Below, piece after piece: positions 17,531 to 25,981 of a DNA stretch of 48,689 nt. This stretch comes from CAWCTB01 sp963798275 (GTDB taxonomy: Bacteria; Acidobacteriota; Terriglobia; Terriglobales; Acidobacteriaceae). The notes beneath the pieces are model-generated. The model had not been told where the DNA came from, ran no database searches, and was given only the letters and a program-made list of their open reading frames with translations. Every line of letters begins with the position of its first letter. Position 1 is the stretch's first letter. Location: contig CAWCTB010000035.1 of the NCBI GenBank assembly GCA_963798275.1, positions 1 to 48,689 of the forward strand. The letters run 5' to 3'. A program made the translations under genes and the position numbers.

Positions 17531-17539
17531 CCTCCTTTT
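17531..17539 (-). promoter_or_regulatory. Strong Shine-Dalgarno of the micropeptide
   Basis: AAAAGGAGG on the minus strand, eight bases before the ATG at 17522. It is the strongest ribosome-binding site seen in the window and the main reason for calling a 17-codon gene. Confidence 0.85.
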
Positions 17540-17764
17540 GGACCTTCTCCCTGGAAGGTTGAGCGTTGGAGCCCAATATTCGCCATAGATGCCCTACAGA
17601 TTGCACGAGCACTATGTCTAGCCCCATATGTTGCGGTTACAGATTGGGAATGTCAACAACTTTCTTCAAAAAAACTGTTGCGCCGTCTTCCCTTTGATGC
17701 TTCAGGCCTCAGTGCCCGCCTCCGGCCACGACAAGCCGCGCGTCACCGTTTACACTCGCAGCAC

Positions 17765-19402
17765 ATGGCGCGCGATCCCATTGAGCTGGAAGTTTTCAAG
17801 CACCTGTTCCATTCCATCGCGGAAGAAATGGGCGCGGCGCTGCGTCGCACGGCCTTTTCGCCCAACATCAAGGAGCGTCGCGATTATTCATGCGCGGTGT
17901 TCGACAGCGCTGGTGAAGTGTTGGCCATGGGCGATCACATGCCCGTGCACCTCGGCTCCATGCCCATGTCGGTGCGTGCGGCCATCGAACACTTGTCGCT
18001 GTTTCCGGGCGATGTCGCCATGCTGAACGATCCGTTTCGCGGCGGCACCCACCTGCCCGACATAACCCTGGTTGCGCCGGTTTTCTTAAGCGCCACAAAA
18101 AAGCGCGCCCCGGTTCCCGACTTCTACGTAGCCTCGCGCGCGCATCACGCCGACGTGGGCGGCACTCACGCAGGCTCCATGGGACCATGCAGCGAGATCT
18201 ACCAGGAGGGCTTGCGCATTCCCCCGGTCAAGATCGTTCGCGGCGGCCATGTTGATTCCGATGTGCTTGCCCTGTTGCTGAACAACGTGCGCACTCCCGA
18301 GGAGCGCGAGGGTGACTTGCGCGCACAACTGGCGGCCTGCCACACCGGCGACACACGATTGCGTGCGTTGTGCAGCCGATACGGTTCTGCCCGGGTACAG
18401 CGCGCCGCAGGTGAATTGCTGCTGTATTCCGAAGAAATGATGCGCGCTTTCCTCGCCGAAGTTCCTCCCGGCAGTTACGCCGCCGAGGACTTCCTCGACG
18501 ACGACGGCATTCAAGACCAACCCATACGAATTGCCGTGCGCATCGTCTTTCGTCGCCAGGCGAAAACCAAGCGCGGCAAGCCACTCCCGCTGGTCACCAT
18601 CGATTTCACTGGCAGCTCGCCGCAGGTCGAAGGCAGCGTCAACGCGGTAGAGGCGATTACTTTTTCCGCTTGCTTCTATGTTTTCCGCTGTCTTTTGCGC
18701 GAAGACGTTCCCGCCACCGCCGGCTTGATGCGCCCGATCCATCTGATCGCCCCGCCGGGAACCATCGTCAACGCTGTTCCTCCGGCGGCCGTGGCCGGCG
18801 GCAATGTCGAAACCTCGCAGCGCATCGTTGACGTTCTCCTGCGCGCCCTGGCCCAGGCTCTTCCCGATCGCATCCCGGCGGCTTCGTCGGGAACTATGAA
18901 CAACCTGACCATCGGCGGCACGGACGACCGCGGCGGCCCTCCTGCTCCGTTCGCTTATTACGAAACCATTGCCGGAGGATCAGGCGCGAGCGCAGCGCAC
19001 GATGGCGTCTCGGGTGTGCACACGCATATGACAAATTCCCTTAACACTCCAGCCGAGGCGCTGGCGTATGCTTACCCTTTCCGCGTTACTCGGTACGCGC
19101 TGCGGCCCGCCAGCGGAGGAACCGGCCGGCATCGCGGCGGAGACGGCATCATCCGCGAACTGGAAGTGCTGACCGATGCCACCGTCACCCTCCTTTCCGA
19201 CCGGCGCAGGCTCGCTCCCTATGGACTGGCCTCCGGTGGTCCCGGCGTTCCGGGTCGCACCACGGTACTGCGCAAGGATGGCTCGGAGGAGGTAATGGCG
19301 GCGAAAGGCAGCACCCGCCTGCAGCGCGGCGAGCGCATCCGCATCGAAACTCCTGGCGGCGGCGGCTGGGGCAGTATAGAAACGATCCAAGGAGAGTCTT
19401 AG
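17765..19402 (+). CDS. Hydantoinase B / oxoprolinase family protein (HyuB-like), orphan
   Basis: 545 residues from the ATG at 17765. The N terminus, DPIELEVFKHLFHSIAEEMGAALRRTAFSPNIKERRDYSCAVFD, and the following GDHMPVHLGSMPMSVRAAIEH and NDPFRGGTHLPDITLVAPVF are the classic HyuB signatures. SRAHHADVGGTHAGSMGPCSEIYQEG and the C-terminal GGTGRHRGGDGIIRELEVL also fit. HyuB is normally the zinc-containing subunit of an ATP-dependent N-methylhydantoinase, acetophenone carboxylase or 5-oxoprolinase, working with HyuA. No HyuA gene lies on either side, so the partner must be elsewhere or this copy has another role. The downstream DinB-like gene begins at the base after its stop, so the two form an operon. 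Confidence 0.93.
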   Translation: MARDPIELEVFKHLFHSIAEEMGAALRRTAFSPNIKERRDYSCAVFDSAGEVLAMGDHMPVHLGSMPMSVRAAIEHLSLFPGDVAMLNDPFRGGTHLPDITLVAPVFLSATKKRAPVPDFYVASRAHHADVGGTHAGSMGPCSEIYQEGLRIPPVKIVRGGHVDSDVLALLLNNVRTPEEREGDLRAQLAACHTGDTRLRALCSRYGSARVQRAAGELLLYSEEMMRAFLAEVPPGSYAAEDFLDDDGIQDQPIRIAVRIVFRRQAKTKRGKPLPLVTIDFTGSSPQVEGSVNAVEAITFSACFYVFRCLLREDVPATAGLMRPIHLIAPPGTIVNAVPPAAVAGGNVETSQRIVDVLLRALAQALPDRIPAASSGTMNNLTIGGTDDRGGPPAPFAYYETIAGGSGASAAHDGVSGVHTHMTNSLNTPAEALAYAYPFRVTRYALRPASGGTGRHRGGDGIIRELEVLTDATVTLLSDRRRLAPYGLASGGPGVPGRTTVLRKDGSEEVMAAKGSTRLQRGERIRIETPGGGGWGSIETIQGES

Positions 19403-19948
19403 TTGTCCGATCTTGGTGCGTTGTATATCGACGAAGCGTTCCGCTCAATGCGCGGCCACAAGCGGCTGGCCGACGACGCCATCGCGCAACTCAGCGATGA
19501 GCAGTTCTTCGCCGCTCCTGATGCCGAATCCAACAGCGTTGCCGTCATCGTGAAGCACATGGCGGGAAACATGCGCTCCCGCTTCACCGACTTTCTTACC
19601 ACCGATGGTGAAAAGCCGGACCGCAACCGCGACCAGGAATTCGTGATGGCCGCGAGCGCCACCCGCGCAGAAATCCTCAAGACGTGGGAGCACCATTGGC
19701 AACTGGTCTTCGACACCTTGAACTCGCTGAGCCCGGACGACCTTGCAAAGACCGTCACCATTCGTGGCGAGCCGCATTCCGTGTTGCAGGCCATCAACCG
19801 CCAGGTCGCGCACTATGCCTATCATGTCGGGCAGATCGTCTTCCTGGCCAAGCACTGGAAGGGCGCGGAGTGGAAGACCCTCAGCGTTCCCAAAGGCCAG
19901 AGCGAGCAGGTCAACGCCAGGATGCAGGCGCAACGCAAGGCCAGGTGA
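19403..19948 (+). CDS. DinB-like four-helix metal-binding protein (DUF1572 type)
   Basis: 181 residues starting at TTG 19403, the base after the hydantoinase stop; AAGGAGA lies a few bases upstream inside that gene. Helical throughout, with the His triad of the DinB/YfiT fold: His52 (VIVKHMAGNM), His137 and His141 (RQVAHYAYHVGQIVFLA). Many members with this triad bind a divalent metal and several are thiol-dependent S-transferases; here the substrate is unknown. The C terminus (MQAQRKAR) is basic. Translational coupling to the HyuB-like gene is likely because there is no intergenic space, but a functional link is not obvious from the families. Confidence 0.9.
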   Translation: MSDLGALYIDEAFRSMRGHKRLADDAIAQLSDEQFFAAPDAESNSVAVIVKHMAGNMRSRFTDFLTTDGEKPDRNRDQEFVMAASATRAEILKTWEHHWQLVFDTLNSLSPDDLAKTVTIRGEPHSVLQAINRQVAHYAYHVGQIVFLAKHWKGAEWKTLSVPKGQSEQVNARMQAQRKAR

Positions 19949-20047
19949 TCTGCCCGGCACATGCTAGAATTGTGAGTTTGCCCACCGCTTTCAATCTTTC
20001 TGGGCCGACGAATGGCCGCGATCCCCTGCGGCCCACGAGCGTTCCTC

Positions 20048-21101
20048 ATGTCGAATACCATGCTTGCCGTCGTAAAGCCCGAGTCTGCTCCGGGCACCGA
20101 AATCCGCGAAGTTCCCAAACCGAAATTTGGCCCTGCGGAAGTTCTGGTGAAGGTCAAGGTCGCCTCTATTTGTGGCACCGACCTGCACATCTACAACTGG
20201 GACCAATGGGCGCAGCGCCGCATTCATCCTCCGCTCATTCCCGGCCACGAATTCTGCGGCGTGGTCGAGGCGGTCGGTGACGAAGTCACCAGCGTGCCGC
20301 GAAGGCGATTTCGTTTCCGCCGAGATGCACGTCGCCTGCGGCAAATGCCTGCAATGTCGCACCGGCGAAGCCCACATCTGCCAGCACGTGAAGATCATCG
20401 GCGTCGACGCCAACGGCGCCTTCGCCGAGTACGTCGTCATCCCCGAGAGCAATATCTGGAAGCTCGATCCGTCGATCCCGGTGGACTACGCCTCGATTCT
20501 CGATCCGCTGGGCAATGCGGTACACACCGTGCTGGCTGGCGACATCGCCGCCAAGAGCGTCGCCATCACCGGATGCGGTCCCATCGGACTGTTTTCCATC
20601 GCCGTCGCGCGTGCTTGCGGTGCTACCCAGATCTTCGCCGTCGAAACCAACGAACATCGCCGCAAAATTGCCGCCGAGATGAAGCCCGACTTCGTGCTCG
20701 ATCCCGCCAAAGATGACGTTTACGGCGTGGTGATGGACAGCACCGGAGGCATCGGCGTCGACGTTGTGCTCGAAATGGCGGGACGCACCGAGGCGATCCG
20801 AACCGGACTGCGCATTCTGCGCCTCGGCGGCCGCATGTCGCTGCTCGGCATTCCGTCGAAGTCAGTGGAACTCAACCTCGCCGAAGAAGTCATCTTTAAG
20901 GGCGCAACCATTCAGGGCATCAATGGCCGCCGCATGTACCAGACGTGGTACCAGATGACCGCGCTGCTGAAGGCCGGCATGCTCAACCTGCATCCCGTCA
21001 TCACGGACCGCATTGCCATGAAGGATTTCGCCAGAGGTATGGAGCGCCTGAAAACCGGTGAGGCCAGCAAGATCCTCATGTATCCCAACGGGGCAAAATA
21101 G
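20048..21101 (+). pseudogene. tdh: L-threonine 3-dehydrogenase, broken by a one-base insertion
   Basis: Tdh oxidises L-threonine to 2-amino-3-ketobutyrate with NAD. The N-terminal frame (MSNTMLAVVKPESAPGTEIREV) carries the catalytic zinc ligands CGTDLHIYNWDQW and GHEFCGVVE. At 20297-20298 an extra C (GTG-C-CGC) shifts the frame. The continuing frame resumes exactly with REGDFVSAEMHVACGKCLQCRTGEAHIC, the structural zinc loop, then GCGPIGLFSIAVARACGA and the C-terminal catalytic domain. Removing the base gives 350 residues, close to the E. coli length of 341. There are no other lesions, so a sequencing error is at least as likely as a real mutation. The partner gene kbl lies downstream, separated by a toxin-antitoxin module on the other strand. 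Confidence 0.9.
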
Positions 21102-21134
21102 GTCCGAGTACCGGTCAATTCCGCAAGCGGGTCC

Positions 21135-21428
21135 TTACCGCGCTTTTGCCATCCGGCGGACCATCGTTGCTGCAGTTGCCAGATAGTGCTGATCGAGCGC
21201 CTGGCGAATCAACGTCTTGATTACCGCTTGCCGGCTGATGTTCAGCTCCTCCGCTCTCCTGTCTAATTCTTCGAGCATGGGCGACGTGAAGTCCACATTC
21301 ACCCTCTGAATTGGCGCCATCATGCGGCCGCGATTCGTGAAAAAGCGCGACACATCCTTGCCCTGTTCTGCCAGACGCGCGATACCTTCCGCGGAGATTG
21401 ATTTCGTCGTTCTACGAGTGTTCTTCAT
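21135..21428 (-). CDS. BrnA/CopG-like ribbon-helix-helix antitoxin
   Basis: 97 residues. The C-terminal part, IQRVNVDFTSPMLEELDRRAEELNISRQAVIKTLIRQALDQHYL, is a ribbon-helix-helix DNA-binding module (short beta strand VNVDF, two helices, the second starting ISRQAVIK). The N-terminal half (TTKSISAEGIARLAEQGKDVSRFF) resembles the toxin-binding arm of BrnA-type antitoxins. It overlaps the upstream toxin frame by 17 bases, giving the toxin-first order usual for BrnT/BrnA. It is expected to neutralise the toxin and repress the shared promoter at the palindrome 21695-21709. Family assignment is from pattern recognition and could also be stated simply as CopG-like. Confidence 0.87.
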   Translation of the reverse strand: MKNTRRTTKSISAEGIARLAEQGKDVSRFFTNRGRMMAPIQRVNVDFTSPMLEELDRRAEELNISRQAVIKTLIRQALDQHYLATAATMVRRMAKAR

Positions 21429-21690
21429 AAAGTTGCTGCTCCTGCCTGGTCGCCTTCCAAAGAGTCACGAGGTGGCAGTACTCTCCTCCTTCGTCTTCCC
21501 GCACCTCAAAGATGACGGTGTAAAGCCGGTCTCCAACCCACCCAATGGCACGGTGCTGTTCGGGCAGATCCGACCGCTGATCGAGGTAGTGTGGATGAGA
21601 AAAAATCTCCTGCGCCTCTTCGAAGCCGATTCCACGCTGCGGATTTGCCCTCAGCCGCTTACTTTTACGCTCATCGAAGTGAAACCGCAT
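21412..21690 (-). CDS. BrnT-like toxin (DUF497 type)
   Basis: 92 residues. The sequence follows the BrnT/DUF497 pattern: FHFDERKSKRLRANPQRGIGFEEAQEIFSHPHYLD, a central RAIGWVGDRLYTVIFEVRED strand pair, then the C-terminal LVTLWKATRQEQQLYEEH, matching the usual ISARKATRREREIYE element. BrnT is a RelE-like ribonuclease that arrests translation. The ATG at 21690 has no Shine-Dalgarno and sits four bases after a palindrome that also holds the probable -10, so the transcript would be leaderless or nearly so. The module lies between tdh and kbl on the opposite strand, suggesting insertion into an ancestral operon. Confidence 0.87.
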   Translation of the reverse strand: MRFHFDERKSKRLRANPQRGIGFEEAQEIFSHPHYLDQRSDLPEQHRAIGWVGDRLYTVIFEVREDEGGEYCHLVTLWKATRQEQQLYEEHS

Positions 21691-21694
21691 AGTG

Positions 21695-21709
21695 GTATAA
21701 CAGTTATAC
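21695..21709 (-). promoter_or_regulatory. Palindromic operator overlapping the toxin-antitoxin promoter
   Basis: GTATAACAGTTATAC is a perfect 15-bp palindrome around one central base, four bases upstream of the toxin ATG. On the minus strand its TATAAC can serve as a -10, with GTGACT 18 bases upstream as a -35 (four of six consensus positions). The position fits autorepression by the ribbon-helix-helix antitoxin. Confidence 0.7.
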
Positions 21710-21809
21710 TACAGCCCCGGTCCCTGAGTCACCGATTCCGGGGAGCTGCGGCCGGATCTTGCCGCCAGGCAAAAGAGCGATAGAATGTTGGGGCACATCG
21801 GAGTAATTC

Positions 21810-23027
21810 ATGGCTACGACTGTTGCCCGCACCAATCCGCTCTCCTTTCTCACCGATCAACTCGACGACCTCAAGCAGAAGGGCACCTACTTCCGCCTGC
21901 GCGTGCTCGACGACGAGCAGGCCCCGGTCTGCACCTTCGATGGCAAGAAGGTCATCAACCTGGCGTCGAACAACTACCTCGGCCTGACCACTCATCCCAA
22001 GCTGCGCGAAGCTGCGCTGGCTGCGACGAAAGAATTCGGCGTGGGATCGGGCGCGGTCCGCACCATCGCCGGAACCATGAAGATCCACATGGAACTGGAG
22101 GAGAAGATCGCGCGCTTCAAGAACGTCGAGGCCTGCGTCGTCTTCCAGTCGGGCTTTACCGCCAACGCCGGAACGGTGTCGGCGATCCTCGGCAAGGAGG
22201 ACTGGATCGTCTCCGACGAGTTGAACCACGCCAGCATCATCGATGGCGCTCGCCTCTCTCGCGCCAAGATCAAAGTTTTCCGCCACAAAGACACGGCCCA
22301 CGCTGAAGAGCTGCTGAACGAGATCAAGAACGAGCCCGGCCGCAAGTTGCTCATCACCGATGGCGTGTTCTCCATGGACGGCGACATCGGCCCGCTGCCC
22401 GCGCTTTGCGAGCTGGCGGAGAAATACGGCGCCATCATGATGGTCGACGACGCGCACGCCTCGGGTGTGCTGGGCCGCAATGGCCGCGGCACCGTCGACC
22501 ACTTCGGCGTCCACGGCCGCGTCGACATTCAGGTCGGCACGCTCTCCAAGGCGATCGGTGCGCTGGGTGGCTACGTCTGCGGTACCCGCGACCTGATCGA
22601 GTTCCTCTATCACCGCGGCCGCCCGTTCCTGTTCTCCACCTCGCATCCGCCATCCGTAGCGGCGACCTGCATTGCAGCCTTCGACGTGCTTGAGCAGGAG
22701 CCCGAGCGCATGCAGCAGCTCTGGGAGAACACCCGCTACTGGAAGAAGGAACTTGGCGGACTCGGGTTCAACATCGGCGGCGTGAACACTCCCGCCAGCG
22801 AAACACCGATCACGCCGATCATCGTTGGCGACGGCAAGCTCACCATGGACTTCTCGCGCGAGCTCTTCAACGAAGGCGTGCTGGGCACGGGCATCGCCTT
22901 CCCGACCGTGCCCGAGGGCAAGGCCCGCATCCGCACCATCATGACTGCCACGCACACCCGCGAACAGCTAGACCAGGCGCTCGCCACGCTAAAGCGCGTC
23001 GGCAAGAGAATGGGAATCCTGTCGTAG
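21810..23027 (+). CDS. kbl: Glycine C-acetyltransferase (2-amino-3-ketobutyrate CoA ligase)
   Basis: 405 residues, close to E. coli Kbl (398). It is a PLP-dependent alpha-oxoamine synthase: LASNNYLGLTTHPKL, GSGAVRTIAGTMKIHMELEEKIARF, SDELNHASIIDG, DDAHASGVLGRNGRG, and the Schiff-base lysine in TLSKAIGALGGY (about Lys247). It splits 2-amino-3-ketobutyrate with CoA to glycine and acetyl-CoA, the second step after Tdh. The neighbouring tdh gene makes Kbl the best choice over the related BioF. The gene is on the same strand as tdh but about 700 bp away because of the BrnT/BrnA module, so it probably needs its own promoter. Its 3' end meets pyrC head-on across two hairpins. Confidence 0.94.
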   Translation: MATTVARTNPLSFLTDQLDDLKQKGTYFRLRVLDDEQAPVCTFDGKKVINLASNNYLGLTTHPKLREAALAATKEFGVGSGAVRTIAGTMKIHMELEEKIARFKNVEACVVFQSGFTANAGTVSAILGKEDWIVSDELNHASIIDGARLSRAKIKVFRHKDTAHAEELLNEIKNEPGRKLLITDGVFSMDGDIGPLPALCELAEKYGAIMMVDDAHASGVLGRNGRGTVDHFGVHGRVDIQVGTLSKAIGALGGYVCGTRDLIEFLYHRGRPFLFSTSHPPSVAATCIAAFDVLEQEPERMQQLWENTRYWKKELGGLGFNIGGVNTPASETPITPIIVGDGKLTMDFSRELFNEGVLGTGIAFPTVPEGKARIRTIMTATHTREQLDQALATLKRVGKRMGILS

Positions 23028-23052
23028 GCGACGTCTCGAAAGAGTTGGTTGC

Positions 23053-23121
23053 CCCATCCTTTCGCTGTCTGTTGCGAAAGGGTGGGAGGAGAACGCTCTC
23101 GACCAAACAGTCCGTTTGGTC
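23053..23121. terminator. Two hairpins in the convergent kbl/pyrC gap
   Basis: Hairpin one pairs 23053-23065 with 23074-23086 (13 bp, one G-T wobble, 8-base loop). Hairpin two is GACCAAAC / GTTTGGTC (23101-23108 with 23114-23121, 5-base loop) and touches the pyrC stop. Neither is followed by a long T-run, so they may act as bidirectional 3' end barriers rather than classic intrinsic terminators. Confidence 0.55.
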
Positions 23122-24406
23122 TCATCCCTCGTACACGATCTTCCCGCCCACAATCGTCGCCACCACCCGTCCCGCAAAGCTCCAGCCATCGAAGGGCGTG
23201 TTGCGCGATTTCGACTTCGATTGCGACGCGTCAAAGGTCCACTTCTTCTTCGGATCGAAGATGGTGACGTCAGCGTGCGCTCCCGCACTCAGGGTCCCGC
23301 GTCCTTTCAAACCGAAGATCTTCGCGGGATTCGACGACAGCAGCTCGACGATGCGCCACAGCGGCAGCTTGAAGTGCTGGTGCAGCACGGTGATCGCGAG
23401 CGGCAATGCAGTTTCGAGGCCGGTGATGCCGAAAGCCGCGCGCTCGAATTCCACCTGCTTTTCGTGGAAGGCATGCGGCGCGTGATCGGTGGCGATGGCG
23501 TCGATCGTTCCGTCCTGCAGTCCCTCGATCAGGGCGGCGCGGTCGGCGGCGGAGCGCAGTGGCGGATTCATCTTGTAGTTGGTATCGAACTCGCCGATGT
23601 TCTCGTCCATCAGCGTGAAGTGATGCGGCGTGACTTCCGCAGTCACGTTCAGCCCCGCCTTCTTGGCCGCGCGCACCGCCCCCAGCGCTTCGGCCGTCGA
23701 CAGATGCGCGACGTGCACATGCGCCCTGGTCGCTCGCGCCAGCGCGATGTCGCGCTCCACGATACTCGACTCCGCCACATTCGGCATACCGCGCAGCCCC
23801 AGGCGAAACGATGTCGGCCCCAGGTTCATCGAACAGCCTGCCGTCAGGCGCGAGTCCTCGGCATGCTGCACCACAGGAATCTTCAGCCTCGCCGCCGCGC
23901 GCAGTGCGTCGTGCATGATGCGGTCTTCGAGGATCGGCTTGCCATCGTCACTCACCGCGACGGCGCCCGCTTTCTTCAGCGCCGCGAAGTCCGTCAGTTC
24001 TTCTCCCATGCTGCCCATCGTCGCAGCGGCAATGGGAAAAACGTTCACCAACGCGCCCCGTTCAGGAGCCTGCATCCAGCGCGTGATCTCGGCCGAGTCG
24101 TTCACCGGCACCGTATTGGGCATGGTGCAGACCGAGGTGAAGCCTCCGGCCGCGGCAGCCGCCGTGCCAGTCGCGATAGTCTCCTTGTGCGCCTGGCCGG
24201 GCTCGCGCAGATGCACGTGCAGGTCGATGAATCCCGGCGCAACGATCAGTCCCTTGGCCTTGAAGGTCGCGTCCGTTCTGCCACTGAGCGAGCCTGTTTC
24301 TCCGACCTCGGCCACGCGGCCATCACGCAGCAACACGTCCATCTCGCGATCGACACCCGCCGCAGGATCGACTACCCGTCCGCCAGTCGATGAGCAATGA
24401 TTCCAT
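23122..24406 (-). pseudogene. pyrC: Dihydroorotase, frameshifted near its start
   Basis: Dihydroorotase cyclises N-carbamoyl-aspartate to dihydroorotate in pyrimidine synthesis. The metal site motif DLHVHLREPG, GGFTSVCTMPNT, the His-containing VVQHAEDSRLT, and ATDHAPH are all present, and the length with correction is 427 residues (B. subtilis PyrC 428). The natural start is the ATG at 24406, two codons' distance from the pyrB stop (one base between them), giving MESLLID. An extra T at 24385 then shifts the frame before GGRVVDPAAGVDREMDVLLRDG. Apart from that base the gene is intact. Because pyrB just upstream has a similar one-base insertion, a consensus error is likely. Confidence 0.9.
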
Positions 24407-24407
24407 G

Positions 24408-25320
24408 CTAGTGCGCCTTCCCCAGGACCGTTGCCAGGATCGCCATGCGCATCTTCACGCCGTTGGCTACCTGCTCGTGTACCAGCGACTGCGGCCCATC
24501 GGCCACTTCGCTGGTCATTTCCATGCCGCGGATGATCGGCCCGGGATGCATGAGAATCGCGTCCGGCTTCGCCAGTTTCATGCGGCGCGCGTCGATCTGG
24601 TAGTTCGCGATATACTCCTCCACCCCAAACTGCTTTCCCGCCAGTCGTTCTTTCTGCACCCGCAGCGACATCACCACATCGGCTCCCTGCAAAGCAACAT
24701 CCAGGTCGTGGCACGGCGATCACGTTCTCGGCGATGGTGGCAGCAACATCGGGGACCAGGTCGGGCGGCCCGCAGAAGATCACATTCGCGCCCATCTTTG
24801 ACAGCAGGTGTGCGTTCGAGCGCGCCACCCGGCTGTGAAACACGTCACCCACGATCACCACGCGCAAGCCCTTCAGCTTCTTCTTGTGATGGGTAATCGT
24901 CAGCGCATCGAGCAGCGCCTGCGAAGGATGCTGGTGCAGCCCGTCGCCTGCGTTGACGATCGGAACGGGGATGTAGCGCGACAGCAGGTACGGGGCTCCG
25001 CTGTTGGGATGCCGCATTACGATGGCATCCGCTGCCAACGACGTTACCGTCCATCCCGTGTCGATCAGCGATTCGCCCTTCTCGATGCTGGAAGATGTCG
25101 CGGTGATGAGAGTGGTGGTAGCACCTAGTGCCTTGGCGGCAAATTCGAACGACGTGCGGGTGCGCGTCGAAGGTTCGTAGAACAGCAGCACTACCCGCTT
25201 GCCGCGCAGCAGTTGCGGCGCGCGGCGCGGGTCCATGCGCTTGCCCAACTTCAAATAAGCCTCGATCTGTGCGGGAGTAAGTTGCTCGGTACCTAGCAGC
25301 GAACGCGCTTCTGGCTTCAT
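24408..25320 (-). pseudogene. pyrB: Aspartate carbamoyltransferase catalytic chain, frameshifted
   Basis: PyrB condenses carbamoyl phosphate with aspartate, the committed pyrimidine step. The carbamoyl-phosphate loop FYEPSTRTRTSFE is at residues 48-59, followed by HQHPSQALLDALTI and VVIVGDVFHSRVARSN. After AENVIAV an extra base at about 24710-24711 breaks the frame; removing it gives AVHDLDVALQGADVVMSLRVQKERL, then DAILMHPGPIIRGMEM and the end ATVLGKAH. The corrected length is 303 residues, as in B. subtilis. The start ATG overlaps the pyrR stop (ATGA), and pyrC follows after one base, so pyrR-pyrB-pyrC is a tightly coupled operon. No regulatory-chain gene (pyrI) is visible. Confidence 0.9.
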
Positions 25321-25898
25321 TGCCCTTCGGAGACCCGCTCCGCCAACAGCACCTTCTCCATGCCGTCGGTCTCTTGCAGCTTGACCTCTACGATTTCGTC
25401 CTGCGTGGTTTCCACCTTGCGGCCCACGAATGCGGCTTCGACCGGCAATTCGCGATGGCCGCGGTCGATCAGGGCACAGAGCTGAATGCGGCGCGGCCGC
25501 CCATGATGAAACAGCGCATCCAGGGCCGCCCGCGTGGTGCGCCCGGTATACAGCACATCGTCAACCAGAATGATGTTCTTGTCCTGGATGTCGAACTCCA
25601 TGTCGCTCACTCGCACCTCGGGACGATGGCCGACGGTGGAGAGATCGTCACGGTAATACGTGATATCCAACGTCCCCACCGGCACCTCGGTCTTCTCGAT
25701 GCGGCCCAGGATCTTGGCCAGCCGATGGGCCAGCGGAACGCCGCGGCGCATGATGCCCACCAGTCCCAGGTTCTCTACGCCGTTGTTTTTTTCCACGATC
25801 TCGTGCGCCAGCCGGACCAGGGTGCGGTCGATCTCGGAAGCAGAAAGGATTTGCGCTTTTTCCCTGAGGTTATCAGGACGTGCGGCAGGTTTGGTCAT
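25317..25898 (-). CDS. pyrR: Bifunctional pyr operon regulator / uracil phosphoribosyltransferase PyrR
   Basis: 193 residues from the ATG at 25898 (MTKPAARPDN); the frame extends a further 13 codons upstream without support. The PRPP loop IILVDDVLYTGRTTRAA is clear, as are VGIMRRGVPLAHRLAKIL and the PyrR-typical TYYRDDLSTVG and ALIDRGHRELPVEAAFVGRK. In Gram-positive bacteria PyrR binds pyr leader RNA when UMP is high and causes attenuation; its position as first gene of the pyr operon fits that role. The 83-base leader can form a GGACGG/CCGTCC stem, but I could not match a known PyrR-binding loop. The stop overlaps the pyrB start by four bases. Confidence 0.95.
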   Translation of the reverse strand: MTKPAARPDNLREKAQILSASEIDRTLVRLAHEIVEKNNGVENLGLVGIMRRGVPLAHRLAKILGRIEKTEVPVGTLDITYYRDDLSTVGHRPEVRVSDMEFDIQDKNIILVDDVLYTGRTTRAALDALFHHGRPRRIQLCALIDRGHRELPVEAAFVGRKVETTQDEIVEVKLQETDGMEKVLLAERVSEGQ

Positions 25899-25981
25899 CC
25901 GTCCCGCATGATACGGGAAGGCGGCATGGACGGGCAACTGCGTCCGCCGTCCGGGTGACGCATCCCACTGGCGTCAGTGAT

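Noticed and set aside
20290..20305. Programmed ribosomal frameshift in tdh
   Set aside because: There is no slippery heptamer or downstream pseudoknot, Tdh is not known to use frameshifting, and the same type of one-base insertion occurs in other genes here.
21729..22955. 408-codon open frame antisense to kbl
   Set aside because: Its translation is a His/Val/Asp-rich complement of a clear kbl coding sequence with strong codon bias; no ribosome-binding site or family pattern.
23116..24393. 425-codon open frame antisense to pyrC
   Set aside because: A shadow of the PyrC coding frame; Arg/His-rich and without recognisable motifs.
25899..25981. PyrR-binding attenuator in the pyrR leader
   Set aside because: A 6-bp stem can form, but I could not see the conserved PyrR anti-antiterminator loop or a terminator with a T-run.
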